This document shows positions 8,960 through 19,471 of a stretch of 64,000 nt of DNA, one piece after another. The translations under genes and the position numbers were made by a program. The notes below the pieces were generated by a model, which worked only from the letters and a program-made list of their open reading frames with translations, was not told where the DNA came from and did no database searches. Origin of the DNA: Pseudomonas fluorescens (GTDB lineage Bacteria; Pseudomonadota; Gammaproteobacteria; Pseudomonadales; Pseudomonadaceae). The stretch spans positions 2,914,001 to 2,978,000 of the forward strand of contig NZ_CP015225.1 in NCBI RefSeq assembly GCF_001623525.1. The letters are read 5' to 3'. Every line of letters starts with the position of its first letter. Position 1 is the stretch's first letter.

Positions 8960-9643
8960 ATGGGCTCAAGCATTCTCACCGCGACGGACCTTAGCAAAGT
9001 GGTCTCCAGCGCGGAAGGTGAACTGACCATCCTGCACGAACTCAGCCTGGAACTGAACAAAGGCGATAGCCTGGCCATCGTCGGCGCGTCCGGTTCCGGC
9101 AAATCCACCCTCCTGGGCCTGCTGGCCGGCCTCGACCTGCCCAGCAGCGGCGAGGTGACGCTCGCCGGCCGGGCCCTCAGTACTCTGGATGAAGACCAGC
9201 GTGCGCGGATCCGCGCCGAGCACGTCGGTTTCGTCTTCCAGTCGTTCCAGTTGCTCGACAGTCTCAATGCACTGGAAAACGTCATGCTGCCGCTGGAACT
9301 GGACGGGCGCAAGGATGCCCGCGAACGCGCCACGCAACTGTTGCAGCGCGTCGGCCTGGGCCAGCGCCTGACTCACTCGCCGCGCCAGCTCTCCGGCGGC
9401 GAACAGCAACGCGTGGCGATTGCCCGCGCCTTTGCCGCCGAACCCGACGTGCTGTTTGCCGACGAACCCACCGGCAACCTCGACAGCCACACCGGCGAGC
9501 GCATCAGCGACCTGCTGTTCGAATTGAACAAGGAACGCGGCACGACCCTGGTGCTGGTGACCCATGATGAACGCCTGGCCCATCGCTGCCGGCGCCTAAT
9601 CCGACTTGAAGCCGGCGAGATGGTCGCCCCTCTGGAGCCTTGA
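8960..9643 (+). CDS. ABC transporter ATP-binding protein, YbbA type
   Basis: A 227-residue ATPase of the LolD/MacB/FtsE class. It carries Walker A GASGSGKST (~40-48), a Q-loop in FVFQSFQLL, the ABC signature LSGGEQQRVAIARA, Walker B VLFADEPTGNLD, and the H-loop in LVTHDE. The start is the ATG at 8960; the frame continues upstream but only antisense to tesA. The stop overlaps the start of the downstream permease gene (TGATG), so the two are translationally coupled. With the FtsX-like permease it forms a mechanotransmission-type ABC complex; transported substrate unknown. Confidence 0.92.
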   Translation: MGSSILTATDLSKVVSSAEGELTILHELSLELNKGDSLAIVGASGSGKSTLLGLLAGLDLPSSGEVTLAGRALSTLDEDQRARIRAEHVGFVFQSFQLLDSLNALENVMLPLELDGRKDARERATQLLQRVGLGQRLTHSPRQLSGGEQQRVAIARAFAAEPDVLFADEPTGNLDSHTGERISDLLFELNKERGTTLVLVTHDERLAHRCRRLIRLEAGEMVAPLEP

Positions 9644-12147
9644 TGGCACGCTTGCCGCTGTTGCGCCTGTTCAGTCTCGCTGTCCGTCAATTGCTTCGCG
9701 ATGCCCGCGCCGGTGAGTTGCGGGTGTTGTTCTTCGCCCTGCTGGTGGCGGTGGCGGCCAGTACCGCCATCGGTTACTTCGGTGCCCGCCTCAACGGCGC
9801 GATGATGATGCGCGCCACCGAATTCCTCGGTGCCGACCTGTTGCTCGAAGGCAGTTCCCCCGCCCGCCCGGAGCAGATCCGCAACGGCACCGACCTGGGG
9901 CTGGAACACGCCCGGGTCGTGGAGTTCTCCAGTGTCGTGGCCACCGACAATGGCATCCAGCTGTCCAGCGTCAAGGCGGCCGATGACCGCTACCCATTGC
10001 GCGGCGAACTGAAAAGCAGCCCCGCCCCGTTCGCGCCGGAAGAAACCGGCGGACGCCCGAACCCTGGCGAGGCCTGGGTCGAAGCACGGTTGCTGACGGC
10101 ACTGGACCTGAAGATCGGCGACAGCATCGACGTTGGCAACCAAACCCTGCGGTTGGCCCGAGTGCTGACCTATGAACCGGATCGCGCCGGCAATTTCTAC
10201 AGCCTCACCCCGCGAGTGCTGATCAACCTCAAGGACCTGGAGGCCACCGGCGTGGTCCAGCCGGGCAGCCGTGTCAGCTATCGCGACCTGTGGCGCGGCC
10301 CGGCATCGGCGCTGCAAACCTACCGCGACCTGGTCAAGCCTGGCCTTGAAGCCAACCAGCGCCTGCAGGATGCCCGCGACGGAAACCGGCAGATCGGTGG
10401 TGCCCTGGGCAAGGCCGAGCGCTACCTGAACATGGCCAGCCTGGTGGCCGTGTTGCTGTCCGGAGTCGCCGTCGCGCTTTCGGCCAACCGCTTTGCCACC
10501 CGACGTTTCGATGCCAGTGCGCTGCTGCGTTGCCTGGGCCTGTCACGCCGGGAAACCATGGTGCTGTTCAGCCTGCAATTGACGGTGCTGGGCCTGCTCG
10601 CCAGTATCAGTGGCGCCCTGCTCGGCTGGATCGCCCAACTGGGCCTGTTCGCCCTGCTGCACGACCTGCTGCCCACCACCGTTCCGCCGGGTGGCCTGCT
10701 GCCAGCAGTCGCCGGGATCGGCACCGGGCTGGTGGCCCTGGCGGGGTTCGCCCTGCCGCCATTGGCTGCACTGGGCCGGGTACCACCGTTGCGGGTGCTG
10801 CGCCGGGATATGCTGCCGATCCCCTCCAGCTCCTGGGTGATCTACGGTGCCGCGCTGGGCGCCCTGGGCCTGATCATGTGGCGCCTGAGCCTGGACCTGG
10901 TCCTGACCTTCGCACTGCTGGGCGGTGGCGTCGTTGCCGCCCTGGTGCTCGGCGGCTTGTTGTTGCTGCTGCTCCAGAGCCTGCGTCGCCTGCTGGCCCG
11001 CGCCGCCCTGCCCTGGCGGCTGGGCCTCGGCCAATTGCTGCGCCATCCCTTGGCCGCCGCCGGTCAGGCCTTGGCGTTCGGCCTGATCCTGTTGTCCATG
11101 GCGTTGATCGCGTTGTTGCGCGGTGAATTGCTGGACACCTGGCAAAACCAGTTGCCGAAAAACGCGCCGAACTATTTCGCCCTGAATATCCTGCCCAACG
11201 ACAAACAGGCCTTCACCGACAAACTGCTGGAATTGTCCGCACAATCTGCCCCGCTCTACCCCGTGGTCCCCGGTCGCCTCATCAGCATCAATGGCGAGCC
11301 GGCCACGGAGTTCGTCACCAAGGACTCGGCGGGTGACCGGGCGCTGCAACGTGACCTGAGCCTGACCTGGGCTGCCGACCTGCCGGCGGGCAACGTTGTC
11401 ACCGCAGGGACCTGGTGGCCGCAGCAGCCACCGGACGATATCCCGGGGGTTTCGGTGGAAGGCAAAGTGGCCGAGAACCTCAAGATCAAGCTGGGCGACC
11501 GCCTGGTATTCAGCGTGGGCGGCGTCAATCGTGAAGCGAAGGTCACCAGCCTGAGAGAGATCAACTGGGACAATTTCCAACCCAACTTCTTCATGATCTT
11601 CCAGCCCGGCACATTGAAGGATCTGCCAGCGACTTATCTCACCAGTTTCTACCTGGCGTCGGGCCACGACCAACAGATCGTCGACCTGTCCCGGGCCTTT
11701 CCGGCGGTGACGATCCTGCAAGTCGAGGCCCTGCTCGAGCAACTGCGCAGCATCCTGGCCCAGGTGACCCTGGCGGTGGAGTATGTGTTGCTGTTTGTGC
11801 TGGCAGCGGGGATGGCGGTGCTGTTTTCCGGCCTGCAGGCGACCCTCGACGAGCGCATACGCCAAGGCGCGCTATTGCGCGCACTGGGCGCCGAACGGCC
11901 CCTGCTGGTCAAGGCCCGGCGCATCGAGTTCGGCCTGCTGGGCGCCGTCAGTGGCCTGCTCGCGGCCCTGGGTTCGGAACTGGTGAGCCTGGTGCTTTAC
12001 CGGTACGCCTTCGACCTGCCCTGGCATCCGCATCCTTGGCTGTTGGCATTGCCGCTGCTGGGGGCCTTGTTGATCGGCGCGGCCGGTGTGTTCGGCACCC
12101 GTCGAGCGCTCAATGCCAGCCCGCTGACAGTATTGCGCGAGGGTTGA
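9643..12147 (+). CDS. FtsX/MacB-type ABC permease, YbbP type
   Basis: An 834-residue inner-membrane protein with a first transmembrane segment at ~25-45, a long periplasmic domain, a cluster of four or more helices at ~250-430, further helices at ~460-490, a second extracytoplasmic region (~500-690), and a final FtsX-like three-helix set with [19 protein letters not shown]. This two-copy FtsX layout and length match YbbP. The ATG at 9643 overlaps the ATPase stop. The pair is next to tesA as in E. coli, suggesting a role in periplasmic lipid or envelope maintenance, but this is not demonstrated. Confidence 0.9.
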   Translation: MARLPLLRLFSLAVRQLLRDARAGELRVLFFALLVAVAASTAIGYFGARLNGAMMMRATEFLGADLLLEGSSPARPEQIRNGTDLGLEHARVVEFSSVVATDNGIQLSSVKAADDRYPLRGELKSSPAPFAPEETGGRPNPGEAWVEARLLTALDLKIGDSIDVGNQTLRLARVLTYEPDRAGNFYSLTPRVLINLKDLEATGVVQPGSRVSYRDLWRGPASALQTYRDLVKPGLEANQRLQDARDGNRQIGGALGKAERYLNMASLVAVLLSGVAVALSANRFATRRFDASALLRCLGLSRRETMVLFSLQLTVLGLLASISGALLGWIAQLGLFALLHDLLPTTVPPGGLLPAVAGIGTGLVALAGFALPPLAALGRVPPLRVLRRDMLPIPSSSWVIYGAALGALGLIMWRLSLDLVLTFALLGGGVVAALVLGGLLLLLLQSLRRLLARAALPWRLGLGQLLRHPLAAAGQALAFGLILLSMALIALLRGELLDTWQNQLPKNAPNYFALNILPNDKQAFTDKLLELSAQSAPLYPVVPGRLISINGEPATEFVTKDSAGDRALQRDLSLTWAADLPAGNVVTAGTWWPQQPPDDIPGVSVEGKVAENLKIKLGDRLVFSVGGVNREAKVTSLREINWDNFQPNFFMIFQPGTLKDLPATYLTSFYLASGHDQQIVDLSRAFPAVTILQVEALLEQLRSILAQVTLAVEYVLLFVLAAGMAVLFSGLQATLDERIRQGALLRALGAERPLLVKARRIEFGLLGAVSGLLAALGSELVSLVLYRYAFDLPWHPHPWLLALPLLGALLIGAAGVFGTRRALNASPLTVLREG

Positions 12148-12181
12148 TAGACTCCCGGTTTCGCTATTACAAGAAGTTGCC

Positions 12182-12679
12182 ATGAGCCGTTATCGCCCAC
12201 CCCGCACTGCCGGCACCGCGCTGATCACCCCCGAGGGTGAAGCGCGGATGCGCGCTGAGTTCCATGAGCTGTGGCATGTGCGTCGTCCACAGGTGACCCA
12301 GGCGGTCAGCGAGGCGGCGGCCCAGGGTGATCGTTCGGAAAACGCCGAATACACCTACGGCAAAAAAATGCTACGGGAAATCGACAGTCGCGTGCGCTTC
12401 CTCACCAAGCGCCTTGAAGCGCTCAAAGTGGTCAGTGAAAAACCCAGCGATCCGAACAAGGTGTATTTCGGCGCCTGGGTGACGGTCGAAGATGAGGACG
12501 GCAAGGAATCACGCTATCGCATCGTCGGCCCGGACGAGCTGGACCTGAAACAGAACCTGATCAGTATCGACTCACCGTTGGCACGGGCCCTGATCGGCAA
12601 GGCCCTGGATGCCGAGGTCAGCGTCCAGACGCCTACCGGCGAAAAACGGGTCTACATCGTGGACATCACGTATCCGTAA
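12182..12679 (+). CDS. greB: transcription elongation factor GreB
   Basis: A 165-residue Gre factor. The N-terminal coiled coil (~20-80) contains the acidic tip [14 protein letters not shown], whose Asp and Glu residues coordinate catalytic Mg2+ in the RNA polymerase active site. The C-terminal FKBP-like domain (~85-160) has [13 protein letters not shown] and ends with IVDITYP. The N-terminal MSRYRPP start and the GKKMLREID segment favour GreB over GreA. The ATG at 12182 has AAGAAG upstream. It follows the YbbP gene by 34 bases on the same strand. Confidence 0.94.
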   Translation: MSRYRPPRTAGTALITPEGEARMRAEFHELWHVRRPQVTQAVSEAAAQGDRSENAEYTYGKKMLREIDSRVRFLTKRLEALKVVSEKPSDPNKVYFGAWVTVEDEDGKESRYRIVGPDELDLKQNLISIDSPLARALIGKALDAEVSVQTPTGEKRVYIVDITYP

Positions 12680-12687
12680 TCCTCGCC

Positions 12688-12996
12688 TCAGCGACGCGTG
12701 ATCAATCCCTGCCGGGCGACACGGGTCAACTGCCGGATCATTTGAGGAGCGTCCGCCGCACTGGGGGACTGGATGACGGCCAGGTCGAAACTGTCATTGG
12801 CGAACCGCGCCAGTGACTCGCCGTCTTCGACAAACTGGATCAGGAAAGCTGCGGGCCCATGGTTACGACGCGGCCAGCCGTCGAGATAGCGCAAGAGCGT
12901 TGGCTGGTGAGTGCCGCCCAGGAGAATTTTCGGGTTGCGTTGCACAAGGTTCGCCGTGATCGGCGCAAGACGTACTAGGGGGCTGGGTGCGTTCAT
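12688..12996 (-). CDS. conserved Pseudomonas protein of unknown function
   Basis: A 102-residue protein starting MNAPSPLVRLAPITANLVQ; the ATG at 12996 was chosen over an earlier in-frame codon at 13017 as the more family-like start. The stretch FDLAVIQSPSAADAPQMIRQLTRVARQGLI resembles the end of a methyltransferase-type alpha/beta fold, but the protein is too short for a whole one and no SAM motif is visible. It converges on greB with eight bases between stops. Confidence 0.6.
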   Translation of the reverse strand: MNAPSPLVRLAPITANLVQRNPKILLGGTHQPTLLRYLDGWPRRNHGPAAFLIQFVEDGESLARFANDSFDLAVIQSPSAADAPQMIRQLTRVARQGLITRR

Positions 12997-13204
12997 CGTG
13001 TCGTGTCTCTGCCTCAAAAGTCTGCATGGCAGGTGAGAGGCAACACCGAACCAGCGCTTTAGCGGTATTTCGAAGCCTTGTCTTCGGCTTCTATCGGCGA
13101 CTGGATTAAGTCACCTGGCGCCCCGCAAGTAGCTGTTTAAATCGGCGCATGAGCGGCATCCTAGAGAAGCTGACCGGCCAGTGTCAAGAATCACTTCCCA
13201 TGAA

Positions 13205-13226
13205 AAGGCCCGTACAAGACGGGCCT
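13205..13226 (-). terminator. terminator of the doxX-like gene
   Basis: AGGCCCGT (13206-13213) pairs with ACGGGCCT (13219-13226) around ACAAG. On the minus strand it is followed by TTTTC. It lies 19 bases past the DoxX stop. Confidence 0.75.
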
Positions 13227-13244
13227 CGAATTCAAATCGTGCAA

Positions 13245-13679
13245 TCAACCCGCGATGGCGCGATCGACCGATAGCTTGCCCGCACCTTCGATCAGCACGG
13301 CAATACTGCCCGCCAGCAACGCCAAGGCAAACTCATAACCGTTGTTGGCCATGAACAAGCCGTTACCGATGTGCACGGCGAAAATCGCCACCAGCGACAG
13401 GAAGGCCAGGCCCAGTGCAGCAGGACGCGCCAGCAGGCCGATGATCAGCGCCAGCCCGGCGAAAAACTCGGTACCGCCCGCCAGTGTCGCCATCACGTAG
13501 CCCGGGGTCAGGCCGATGCTTTCCATCCACTGCGCCGTGCCTGCCAGGCCGTAGCCACCGAACAGGCCGAAGAGTTTCTGCGAGCCGTGGGCAGCGAATA
13601 TCACACCAACGGCGATGCGCAGGACAGTCAGGCCGTAGCCAGCGCGGGTAAACAAGACTTTATTGATCAACGAGCTCAT
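13245..13679 (-). CDS. DoxX-family membrane protein
   Basis: A 144-residue membrane protein of the DoxX/YphA family with four predicted transmembrane helices (about 14-34, 55-75, 80-100, 110-130). The family motif GVIFAAHGSQKLFG sits in the first helix and TEFFAGLALIIG in the second. DoxX proteins are linked to thiosulfate:quinone oxidation or oxidative-stress resistance in other organisms; a specific role here is unproven. The gene stands alone, with its own terminator. Confidence 0.9.
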   Translation of the reverse strand: MSSLINKVLFTRAGYGLTVLRIAVGVIFAAHGSQKLFGLFGGYGLAGTAQWMESIGLTPGYVMATLAGGTEFFAGLALIIGLLARPAALGLAFLSLVAIFAVHIGNGLFMANNGYEFALALLAGSIAVLIEGAGKLSVDRAIAG

Positions 13680-13779
13680 GCGGGTTCATCCCTAGGTGTG
13701 TGGTTGTTGGTCGCCATATTAATCAAAAAAACTTGTACAAAAAGCGCAAAAAATGCGAGATACGAATCGAATTTATCGA

Positions 13780-15201
13780 TTATTTCCGCTGGGCGACCTT
13801 TTGATCTCCAGGTTCCAGCGACTCTCGTTCACGATCAAACGCCAAGTAGTACTTATTGACACTATTAACGTAGCTGACGGCGCCCATTCCCACCTGCTCC
13901 ATGGCAATGCGTTCGACCTGGAAAAACCACTGATTGGGGTTCAGCCCACGCCGTCGGGCCTCGGCTCGCATACCTTGGACGCGCTCGGGGCCCATGTTGT
14001 AAGCGGCCAGGACGAAGGCCATGCGCTCGCGCTCGTTGAGCTTGGGGCTGGCAAAGAACTTGCGGCGGATGAGGGCCAGGTACTTGGCGCCAGCCTGCAC
14101 ATTGGCGTCCAGGTTCTGGATGTTATCGACTCCGACCCGCTGAGCCGCCGATGGGGTGATCTGCATCAGGCCGGTGGGGCCTGTGCCGCTGCGGGCGTTA
14201 GGTTGCAGGGCTGATTCCTTGAAGGCCAGGGCCGCCAGGTTGAGCCAGTCCATGCCTTGGGCATCGGCATGTTTTTGCAGCACCGGGCGCAGTTTTTCCA
14301 GACGCTGGCGATCAGCCCGGGCCAGCGGATAGTGGACTTGGTACAAACGCCGGTAGATGCGCAGGAATGCCGCGTCTTCGTTGGCGGGCACCTTATAGGT
14401 CGCCAGGAAGCGGTCGATGCTCGCCCGCAGCATGGCGGCGTCACGGCGAACGAACCAATACTCGTCACTCGGCTCGCCGATCAGCACCTGCCGGTCGAAG
14501 CGCAACTTGGGCAGGATCTTGCTCCAGCGCTCGGCGATGGGCTGCTCGACGATGGTCAAATGGAAAATCCCACCCTGGACCATTTCCAGGACATCCTCTA
14601 CAGCCAAGGTGGGATCGACCCATTCGACCTTCACCGGCGGCAGTTTGAGCAGCGCCAGTTTCTGGTTGATCTGGCTCACCGAGTCTCCCGCAGCGCTGCC
14701 GTTGGGCAGGGCCAGGGTCTTGCCGGAAAGTTGCTCCACACGGGTGTAGCGCTTCTCGCCCTTGATACCCACCAGCAGCAACGGCACGTCGGTACGAATC
14801 GGATCGCTGGCGCTGACCGCATGGCCGGCCTGCAGTTCGAGCAACTCACCCGGTGCTACCAGATCGCCCTCCCCGCGCTGTAAAGCGCCGAGCAGTTGGT
14901 CCTTGGCCATGGGGATGATCTTGAGGGTGATTTCCTGGCCATCCCGGGCGTGGCCGTTGAGGTATTGCTCGAAGGCTCGCAACCGATGGTATTCGACGCC
15001 AATGGGTTGGCCCTGGACTTCACCGGAGCTGTTGCGGCTCTGGTTGACCAAAACCTTCAACACACGGCTGCTGCGGATTTGCGCCAGGTCGCGCACCGTG
15101 CCCGGCGCCACCGCCTGCACCGGCCCGGGCAGCCGCGCCTCGGCCGGCATTGGCAACAACAGCGAACAACACAACAGTAGCAATACCTGGGGACGTGTCA
15201 T
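13780..15201 (-). CDS. MltF-like membrane-bound lytic murein transglycosylase
   Basis: A 473-residue exported protein. A signal peptide (1-22, ending AEA) is followed by an SBP_bac_3-like solute-binding domain (~45-280) and a C-terminal SLT transglycosylase domain (~310-450). The catalytic Glu is in LAALAFKESALQPNA; the downstream GPTGLMQITPSAA and AAYNMGPERV motifs are typical of family 1 lytic transglycosylases. This two-domain order is that of MltF, but the protein is not clearly the orthologue of E. coli MltF, so no symbol is given. It cleaves peptidoglycan glycan strands to 1,6-anhydromuramyl ends. No lipobox is evident, so it may be soluble and periplasmic. Confidence 0.88.
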   Translation of the reverse strand: MTRPQVLLLLCCSLLLPMPAEARLPGPVQAVAPGTVRDLAQIRSSRVLKVLVNQSRNSSGEVQGQPIGVEYHRLRAFEQYLNGHARDGQEITLKIIPMAKDQLLGALQRGEGDLVAPGELLELQAGHAVSASDPIRTDVPLLLVGIKGEKRYTRVEQLSGKTLALPNGSAAGDSVSQINQKLALLKLPPVKVEWVDPTLAVEDVLEMVQGGIFHLTIVEQPIAERWSKILPKLRFDRQVLIGEPSDEYWFVRRDAAMLRASIDRFLATYKVPANEDAAFLRIYRRLYQVHYPLARADRQRLEKLRPVLQKHADAQGMDWLNLAALAFKESALQPNARSGTGPTGLMQITPSAAQRVGVDNIQNLDANVQAGAKYLALIRRKFFASPKLNERERMAFVLAAYNMGPERVQGMRAEARRRGLNPNQWFFQVERIAMEQVGMGAVSYVNSVNKYYLAFDRERESLEPGDQKVAQRK

Positions 15202-15437
15202 CCACTCTCCGGAAGGAATACTGCGGACCGCCTCCCTTGAAAAACGAGGCTGAGTCGACAGAAACAGAGCGCCTGGGGCGCTGAAAAAGTGCGGAAGACT
15301 GGCACAGTGATGGCTTTTATACCAACCCGATGTGTCTCGCGGCCTTAACAGACAGCCTCAACTCGTTGTAGTTCTTGGCTTTTCTTATAAATCTACAGCT
15401 CTGATATGCTTTCCAGCCTTTGGGCCGAGGTAGCACC

Positions 15438-16247
15438 ATGCAACTCATCGATATCGGCGTCAACCTGACCAACCCCAGTTTCGCCGACAAACATCAGGCG
15501 GTGCTCGAGCGCGCCTATGAATCCGGGGTCTGCCAACTGGTCTTGACCGGCACCAGTATCGAGGGCAGCGAACAGGCTCTGGAGCTGTGCCAACGCCTCG
15601 ACGAAACGGGCGAGCGGCTGTTTTCCACCGCCGGCATTCACCCCCACAGCGCCAGCGACTGGACCGCCGACAGCGCCCGGCACCTCAAGGATTTGCTGAT
15701 GCACAGCCGCATGCGCGCGGTGGGCGAATGCGGGCTGGATTTCAACCGAGACTTCTCCCCCCGACCACAACAGGAAAAGGTCCTGGAAGAACACCTCGCC
15801 TTGGCGGTCCAATTGCAATTGCCGGTGTTCCTGCATGAACGCGATGCCGATCAACGCTTGCTGGACATCCTCCGGGATTTTCGCGATCAGTTGCCGGCAG
15901 CCGTGGTGCATTGCTTTACCGGTGAAAAGAAGGCGTTGTTCAGCTATCTCGACCTGGACCTGCACATCGGCATCACTGGCTGGATCTGTGACGAACGCCG
16001 GGGCACGCACCTGCACCCGTTGGTGCGCGAAATTCCCCGCGGTCGACTGATGCTCGAAAGCGACGCGCCGTACCTGCTGCCCCGCACACTGCGGCCCAAA
16101 CCCAAGAATGGCCGCAACGAACCGGCCTACCTGACGGAGGTTCTGCGCGAAGTAGCCTTGCACCGGGGCGAAACCCAGGAAGACCTGGCAGCCCACAGCA
16201 CCGCCTGCGCCCGGGCGTTCTTTGGGTTGCCGGCCATCTCCGAATAA
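15438..16247 (+). CDS. tatD: TatD-family metal-dependent DNase
   Basis: A 269-residue TIM-barrel hydrolase. It starts [15 protein letters not shown] like E. coli TatD, and carries AGIHPHSA, the metal-binding [33 protein letters not shown] and the C-terminal [15 protein letters not shown] with NEPAYL. These blocks identify TatD itself rather than the YcfH or YjjV paralogues. TatD is a 3'-5' exonuclease active in DNA repair, not needed for Tat export. The ATG at 15438 was chosen for its GAGG upstream and its match to the family start. Confidence 0.93.
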   Translation: MQLIDIGVNLTNPSFADKHQAVLERAYESGVCQLVLTGTSIEGSEQALELCQRLDETGERLFSTAGIHPHSASDWTADSARHLKDLLMHSRMRAVGECGLDFNRDFSPRPQQEKVLEEHLALAVQLQLPVFLHERDADQRLLDILRDFRDQLPAAVVHCFTGEKKALFSYLDLDLHIGITGWICDERRGTHLHPLVREIPRGRLMLESDAPYLLPRTLRPKPKNGRNEPAYLTEVLREVALHRGETQEDLAAHSTACARAFFGLPAISE

Positions 16248-16278
16248 CACACATCCCCTGTGGGATCTGGTTACTATT

Positions 16279-16335
16279 GGCCCACATCAAAACCCAGGGA
16301 CTTCGTTGCCTGTTGACCCACATCAAAATCCCGGC
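16279..16335 (+). repeat. short direct repeat between tatD and the chemoreceptor gene
   Basis: CCCACATCAAAACCC (about 16280) recurs as CCCACATCAAAATCC (about 16317), 37 bases apart. It lies upstream of the chemoreceptor gene, so a regulatory role is possible, but nothing identifies a factor. Confidence 0.35.
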
Positions 16336-16400
16336 ACCTGAGTAGCGGCAGAATAATGGCACCTTGCCAATGCTGTTTCCGCTATCAGAGAAGACCTTCC

Positions 16401-17882
16401 ATGGGTGCCTGGCTTAGCAATATCTCGCTGAAATACAAATTCTGGGCGGTCAATGCGGTCGCCTTTGTCACCACCTTGCTGCTGGTGCTCTACGCGGTGC
16501 ACCTCGAACAGCAGGCGCGTAACCACGCGGCCCAGGCGAACGCCCAGGCCCAGGCACACCTGCTTGATGCCTGGCCTGCCGGAACGCCCTTGCCCAAGGT
16601 CGACTATCTCCTGGCATTCCCGCGCGACCAGGTTCCCGTTCTCAACGAACAACCGTTGCCTTCGCTGGCCCAGGCCAACGGCTGGGTCGAACTCGATACC
16701 GGGCTGCTGTTTGGCGACAACCCGCTGCTGGGCGCCCAAGTGATCCATCGAGGTGAAAGCCAACGACTCGCCGTGTTGGCCCAAGGTGTGAGCCTGAGCC
16801 AAGTGTTCGGTGAACGCTTCAGCCAATACGCCGCGGCCGTGTTCGTGTTGATGCTGGCGATGCTGGGCGCCTCGCAGCTGTTGATCCGCTTTTTACTCAG
16901 CCAGCTCAACACACTTAAAGACGTGATGCTGCACGTGGAAAAAACCGGCGACCTGTCCGCCCGCGTGCCCCTGGCCTGCGAGGACGAAGTGGGCCAGATG
17001 GCGGCGGCGTTCAACGCCATGCAGGCCGGTTATCAACGGGTGGTCGACACCGTTGCCAGCACCGCCCGGCAGTTGGACAGTGGTGCCGCGCGCCTGGCGT
17101 CGAGCATGAACGATGTTCGCCACGGCATGCTCGGCCAGCAAAGCGAAACCGATCAGGCAGCCACGGCGATCAACGAAATGTCCGCCACGGTTTATCACAT
17201 CGCCCAGCATGCCGGCGCCACCCGCGATCTGTCGAAAACCGCCGACACCCTGGCCGGCAACGGTCACGACGTGGTCGCCCGGGTGCAACAGTCGATCACC
17301 GGGCTGTCTTCGGGTGTGCAGCAGACCGCCGAAATGATCCAGCGCCTGGCCGAAGACAGCCAGAAAATCAATGGCGTGGTCAGTGTGATCCACAGCATCG
17401 CCGAACAAACCAATCTGCTGGCCCTGAACGCGGCCATCGAAGCGGCGCGGGCCGGAGAAATGGGCCGAGGCTTTGCCGTGGTGGCCGACGAGGTGCGCAA
17501 CTTGGCCAAGCGCGTACAGACCTCCACGGATGAAATCACCACCATGGTTTCGGCCCTGCAGGCCGGGACCCGAGACGCGGTGGACTTCATGCAGGAGAGC
17601 TCGCTCAAGGCCGACGATTGCGTGCAACAGGCCCGCGAGGCCGGCGATGCGTTGGCACAGATCACCGCTGCGGTGGCGCAAATGCGCGAGAGCAACACCC
17701 AGATCGCTGTCGCGGCCGAACAGCAAAGCCATGTCGCCGAGGAAATGAACCGGGCGGTGGTGAGTATTCGCGACGTGACCGAGAACACCGTGCGCCAAAC
17801 CGTCGACTCAGCCACCACCAGCCATGAACTGGCGACGTTGGCGGGCGAGTTGAGCAAGGCGATCGGGCAGCTCAAACTGTAG
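16401..17882 (+). CDS. methyl-accepting chemotaxis protein
   Basis: A 493-residue chemoreceptor. TM1 (~13-35), a periplasmic sensor region of ~120 residues with no named ligand motif, and TM2 (~150-172) are followed by a HAMP domain (~173-225; [19 protein letters not shown]) and the cytoplasmic signalling hairpin. The tip [20 protein letters not shown], which contacts CheA and CheW, and [14 protein letters not shown] are intact. The periplasmic region is short for a four-helix-bundle or Cache domain. No C-terminal CheR pentapeptide is present (it ends IGQLKL). The ligand is unknown. The ATG at 16401 begins the TM1 leader. Confidence 0.93.
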   Translation: MGAWLSNISLKYKFWAVNAVAFVTTLLLVLYAVHLEQQARNHAAQANAQAQAHLLDAWPAGTPLPKVDYLLAFPRDQVPVLNEQPLPSLAQANGWVELDTGLLFGDNPLLGAQVIHRGESQRLAVLAQGVSLSQVFGERFSQYAAAVFVLMLAMLGASQLLIRFLLSQLNTLKDVMLHVEKTGDLSARVPLACEDEVGQMAAAFNAMQAGYQRVVDTVASTARQLDSGAARLASSMNDVRHGMLGQQSETDQAATAINEMSATVYHIAQHAGATRDLSKTADTLAGNGHDVVARVQQSITGLSSGVQQTAEMIQRLAEDSQKINGVVSVIHSIAEQTNLLALNAAIEAARAGEMGRGFAVVADEVRNLAKRVQTSTDEITTMVSALQAGTRDAVDFMQESSLKADDCVQQAREAGDALAQITAAVAQMRESNTQIAVAAEQQSHVAEEMNRAVVSIRDVTENTVRQTVDSATTSHELATLAGELSKAIGQLKL

Positions 17883-17928
17883 AACGCCGGCTTGCCCGAC
17901 TCCCTTGTGGTGAAGGGATTCCCTCTGA

Positions 17929-18013
17929 GGGAGCAAGGCTTGCCCGCGATGGGTGCGATGCGGTCCTTGGTGAACCGAGGCGCCTGCATCGCGGGCAAGC
18001 CTTGCTCCCACAA
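17929..18013. repeat. REP pair (GAGCAAGGCTTGCCCGCGAT type)
   Basis: GGAGCAAGGCTTGCCCGCGA at the left end is repeated inverted at the right end as GCGGGCAAGCCTTGCTCC, with ~40 bases between, forming a long imperfect cruciform. A further fragment of the same kind (TTGTGGTGAAGGGA) lies just upstream at ~17905. Confidence 0.85.
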
Positions 18014-18140
18014 ATAAGCCCCCTCGCCACAACAGCAAAACTGTATGGCCACCTATCGCCTCGATAGCCAACCGCCATTCGCCGCCCCGGTCGCACGGAC
18101 CTATCCTTGGGTTATTCGGTTTCGTTCAAGGAATAGCATC

Positions 18141-18515
18141 ATGGGCAAACGTCACCCCAATCTTCCGACCTGGCAATGGCGCGCCTACCCAGACAATCAT
18201 CGCCACCCCACCAACCTGGTGTTGCACCTGATTGCCGTGCCGCTGTTCATCATCGCTTTTCTGCTGATTGTGTCGGGGGTGTTCAGCTTGAGCCTGGGCG
18301 ATGTCGCCATCGGCATCATCGGTCTGCTCGCGGCACTCGGCTTGCAACGTCACGGACACAGCCTGGAGACCCAGGCCTCCGAGCCGTTCAGCGATCGCAA
18401 GGATGCCGTGTCACGCCTGCTGGTGGAACAGTTCCTGACTTTTCCGCGGTTCTTTCTCAGCGGTGGCTGGTGGCGCGCCTGGCGGGAGCGCCACCGTCAC
18501 AACCGCAAGCCTTGA
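18141..18515 (+). CDS. Mpo1-like (DUF962-type) membrane protein
   Basis: A 124-residue protein with WQWRAYPDNHRHPTNLVLHL, matching the His-containing start of the Mpo1-like family, followed by two hydrophobic helices (~28-52 and ~55-72) and a hydrophilic tail. In yeast, Mpo1 is an iron-dependent dioxygenase that alpha-oxidises 2-hydroxy fatty acids; bacterial members are little studied. The start is the ATG at 18141; the frame is open further upstream but without similarity. Family assignment is from memory of the motif pattern and not certain. Confidence 0.65.
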   Translation: MGKRHPNLPTWQWRAYPDNHRHPTNLVLHLIAVPLFIIAFLLIVSGVFSLSLGDVAIGIIGLLAALGLQRHGHSLETQASEPFSDRKDAVSRLLVEQFLTFPRFFLSGGWWRAWRERHRHNRKP

Positions 18516-18542
18516 CCGAAGCAAGTCTTGATCGGAGCAGCC

Positions 18543-19340
18543 TTAGCCAAAGATCGTGACCGTCTGCCGGCTCAGGGCGATCAAGCGGCCATCGGCGCTC
18601 CAGAACTTCGCGGCGACATGGCCGTAACCGTCCTGGGCATGCTCGATCTCGGCCAGGTACTTGCACCAGTCCAATGTCGTGAGCTCCAGCAGCGGCTGGA
18701 CGAACTCGATGGTCCACGTGAGCGTGCTGCCCGGGGCCATTTGCGAAAGGTGCGGCAACAAGGCTGGCGGCCAGGCATCCACCAAGGCCAGGATATGGCT
18801 TTCGTTCAGCGGCTCCTCCTGCACATCACCGCGCAAGCGCACCCAGCCGCCCATGCTCCGGGACTTGTTGCCGCTGAATGGCAAGCCGCCAACGCTCCAG
18901 CGCATCGCCAGGTGACGCATGAATTCCGGCGTAGCGCCTTTGACATAAGGCAGTTCCTGGCATTGCTCCACACTTTTGAATTCTGGCGCGGGATCGGCCT
19001 GCACCGCCACCACGGATGAGCGCGATGCGCCGAAACTGCCTTGCACCACGGTCACTACCTGACCGTTCTGCACCGCGCGCGCCAGCACCTGGCTCACAGC
19101 CTTGCCTTCACGCAATACGTCGACTTCGAAACTGACAGGCACATCGGGTTCGACCGGGCCGACAAAGGTGATCGCCAGCGAGCGCACCGGGCGATCCGCC
19201 GGCACTTGGGCACGCATCGCCTCATATTGCAGCGCCGCCACCAACCCGCCAAAACTGGCCCGCCCCTGGCCCCATTCAGGCGCGATGCTCACCGCACCTG
19301 GCTGCCGGCGCACGGCATCGATCAAATCGGAAAAGCGCAT
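18543..19340 (-). CDS. acyl-CoA thioesterase-like, double hot-dog protein
   Basis: A 265-residue protein of the TesB-like thioesterase superfamily with two hot-dog domains. The N-terminal half has GQGRASFGGLVAALQYEAM, the usual GG-containing helix-start; the C-terminal half has SMGGWVRLR and LALVDAWPPALLP. These proteins hydrolyse acyl-CoA thioesters in the cytoplasm; chain length is unknown. It converges with the Mpo1-like gene and stands alone. Confidence 0.83.
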   Translation of the reverse strand: MRFSDLIDAVRRQPGAVSIAPEWGQGRASFGGLVAALQYEAMRAQVPADRPVRSLAITFVGPVEPDVPVSFEVDVLREGKAVSQVLARAVQNGQVVTVVQGSFGASRSSVVAVQADPAPEFKSVEQCQELPYVKGATPEFMRHLAMRWSVGGLPFSGNKSRSMGGWVRLRGDVQEEPLNESHILALVDAWPPALLPHLSQMAPGSTLTWTIEFVQPLLELTTLDWCKYLAEIEHAQDGYGHVAAKFWSADGRLIALSRQTVTIFG

Positions 19341-19471
19341 GACGACCTCGAAAACAGGGAAAAGGATGAAGGGATCTTAACCAGCCCGGGCTGGCGGCAC
19401 AGGGCTCATTCCGGCCAAAGAGACTGACAGAAAAGCCGAGGATCTTGAATTTCCCCTGTGGGAGCGTAGTA

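Noticed and set aside
7030..8994. Long open frame on the plus strand (654 codons) opposite the L,D-transpeptidase, small protein and tesA
   Set aside because: It is antisense to three supported genes, has no family similarity, and reflects GC-rich third positions.
10543..11865. 440-codon open frame antisense to the YbbP-type permease
   Set aside because: Low-complexity Gln/Ala/Gly-rich mirror frame without family match.
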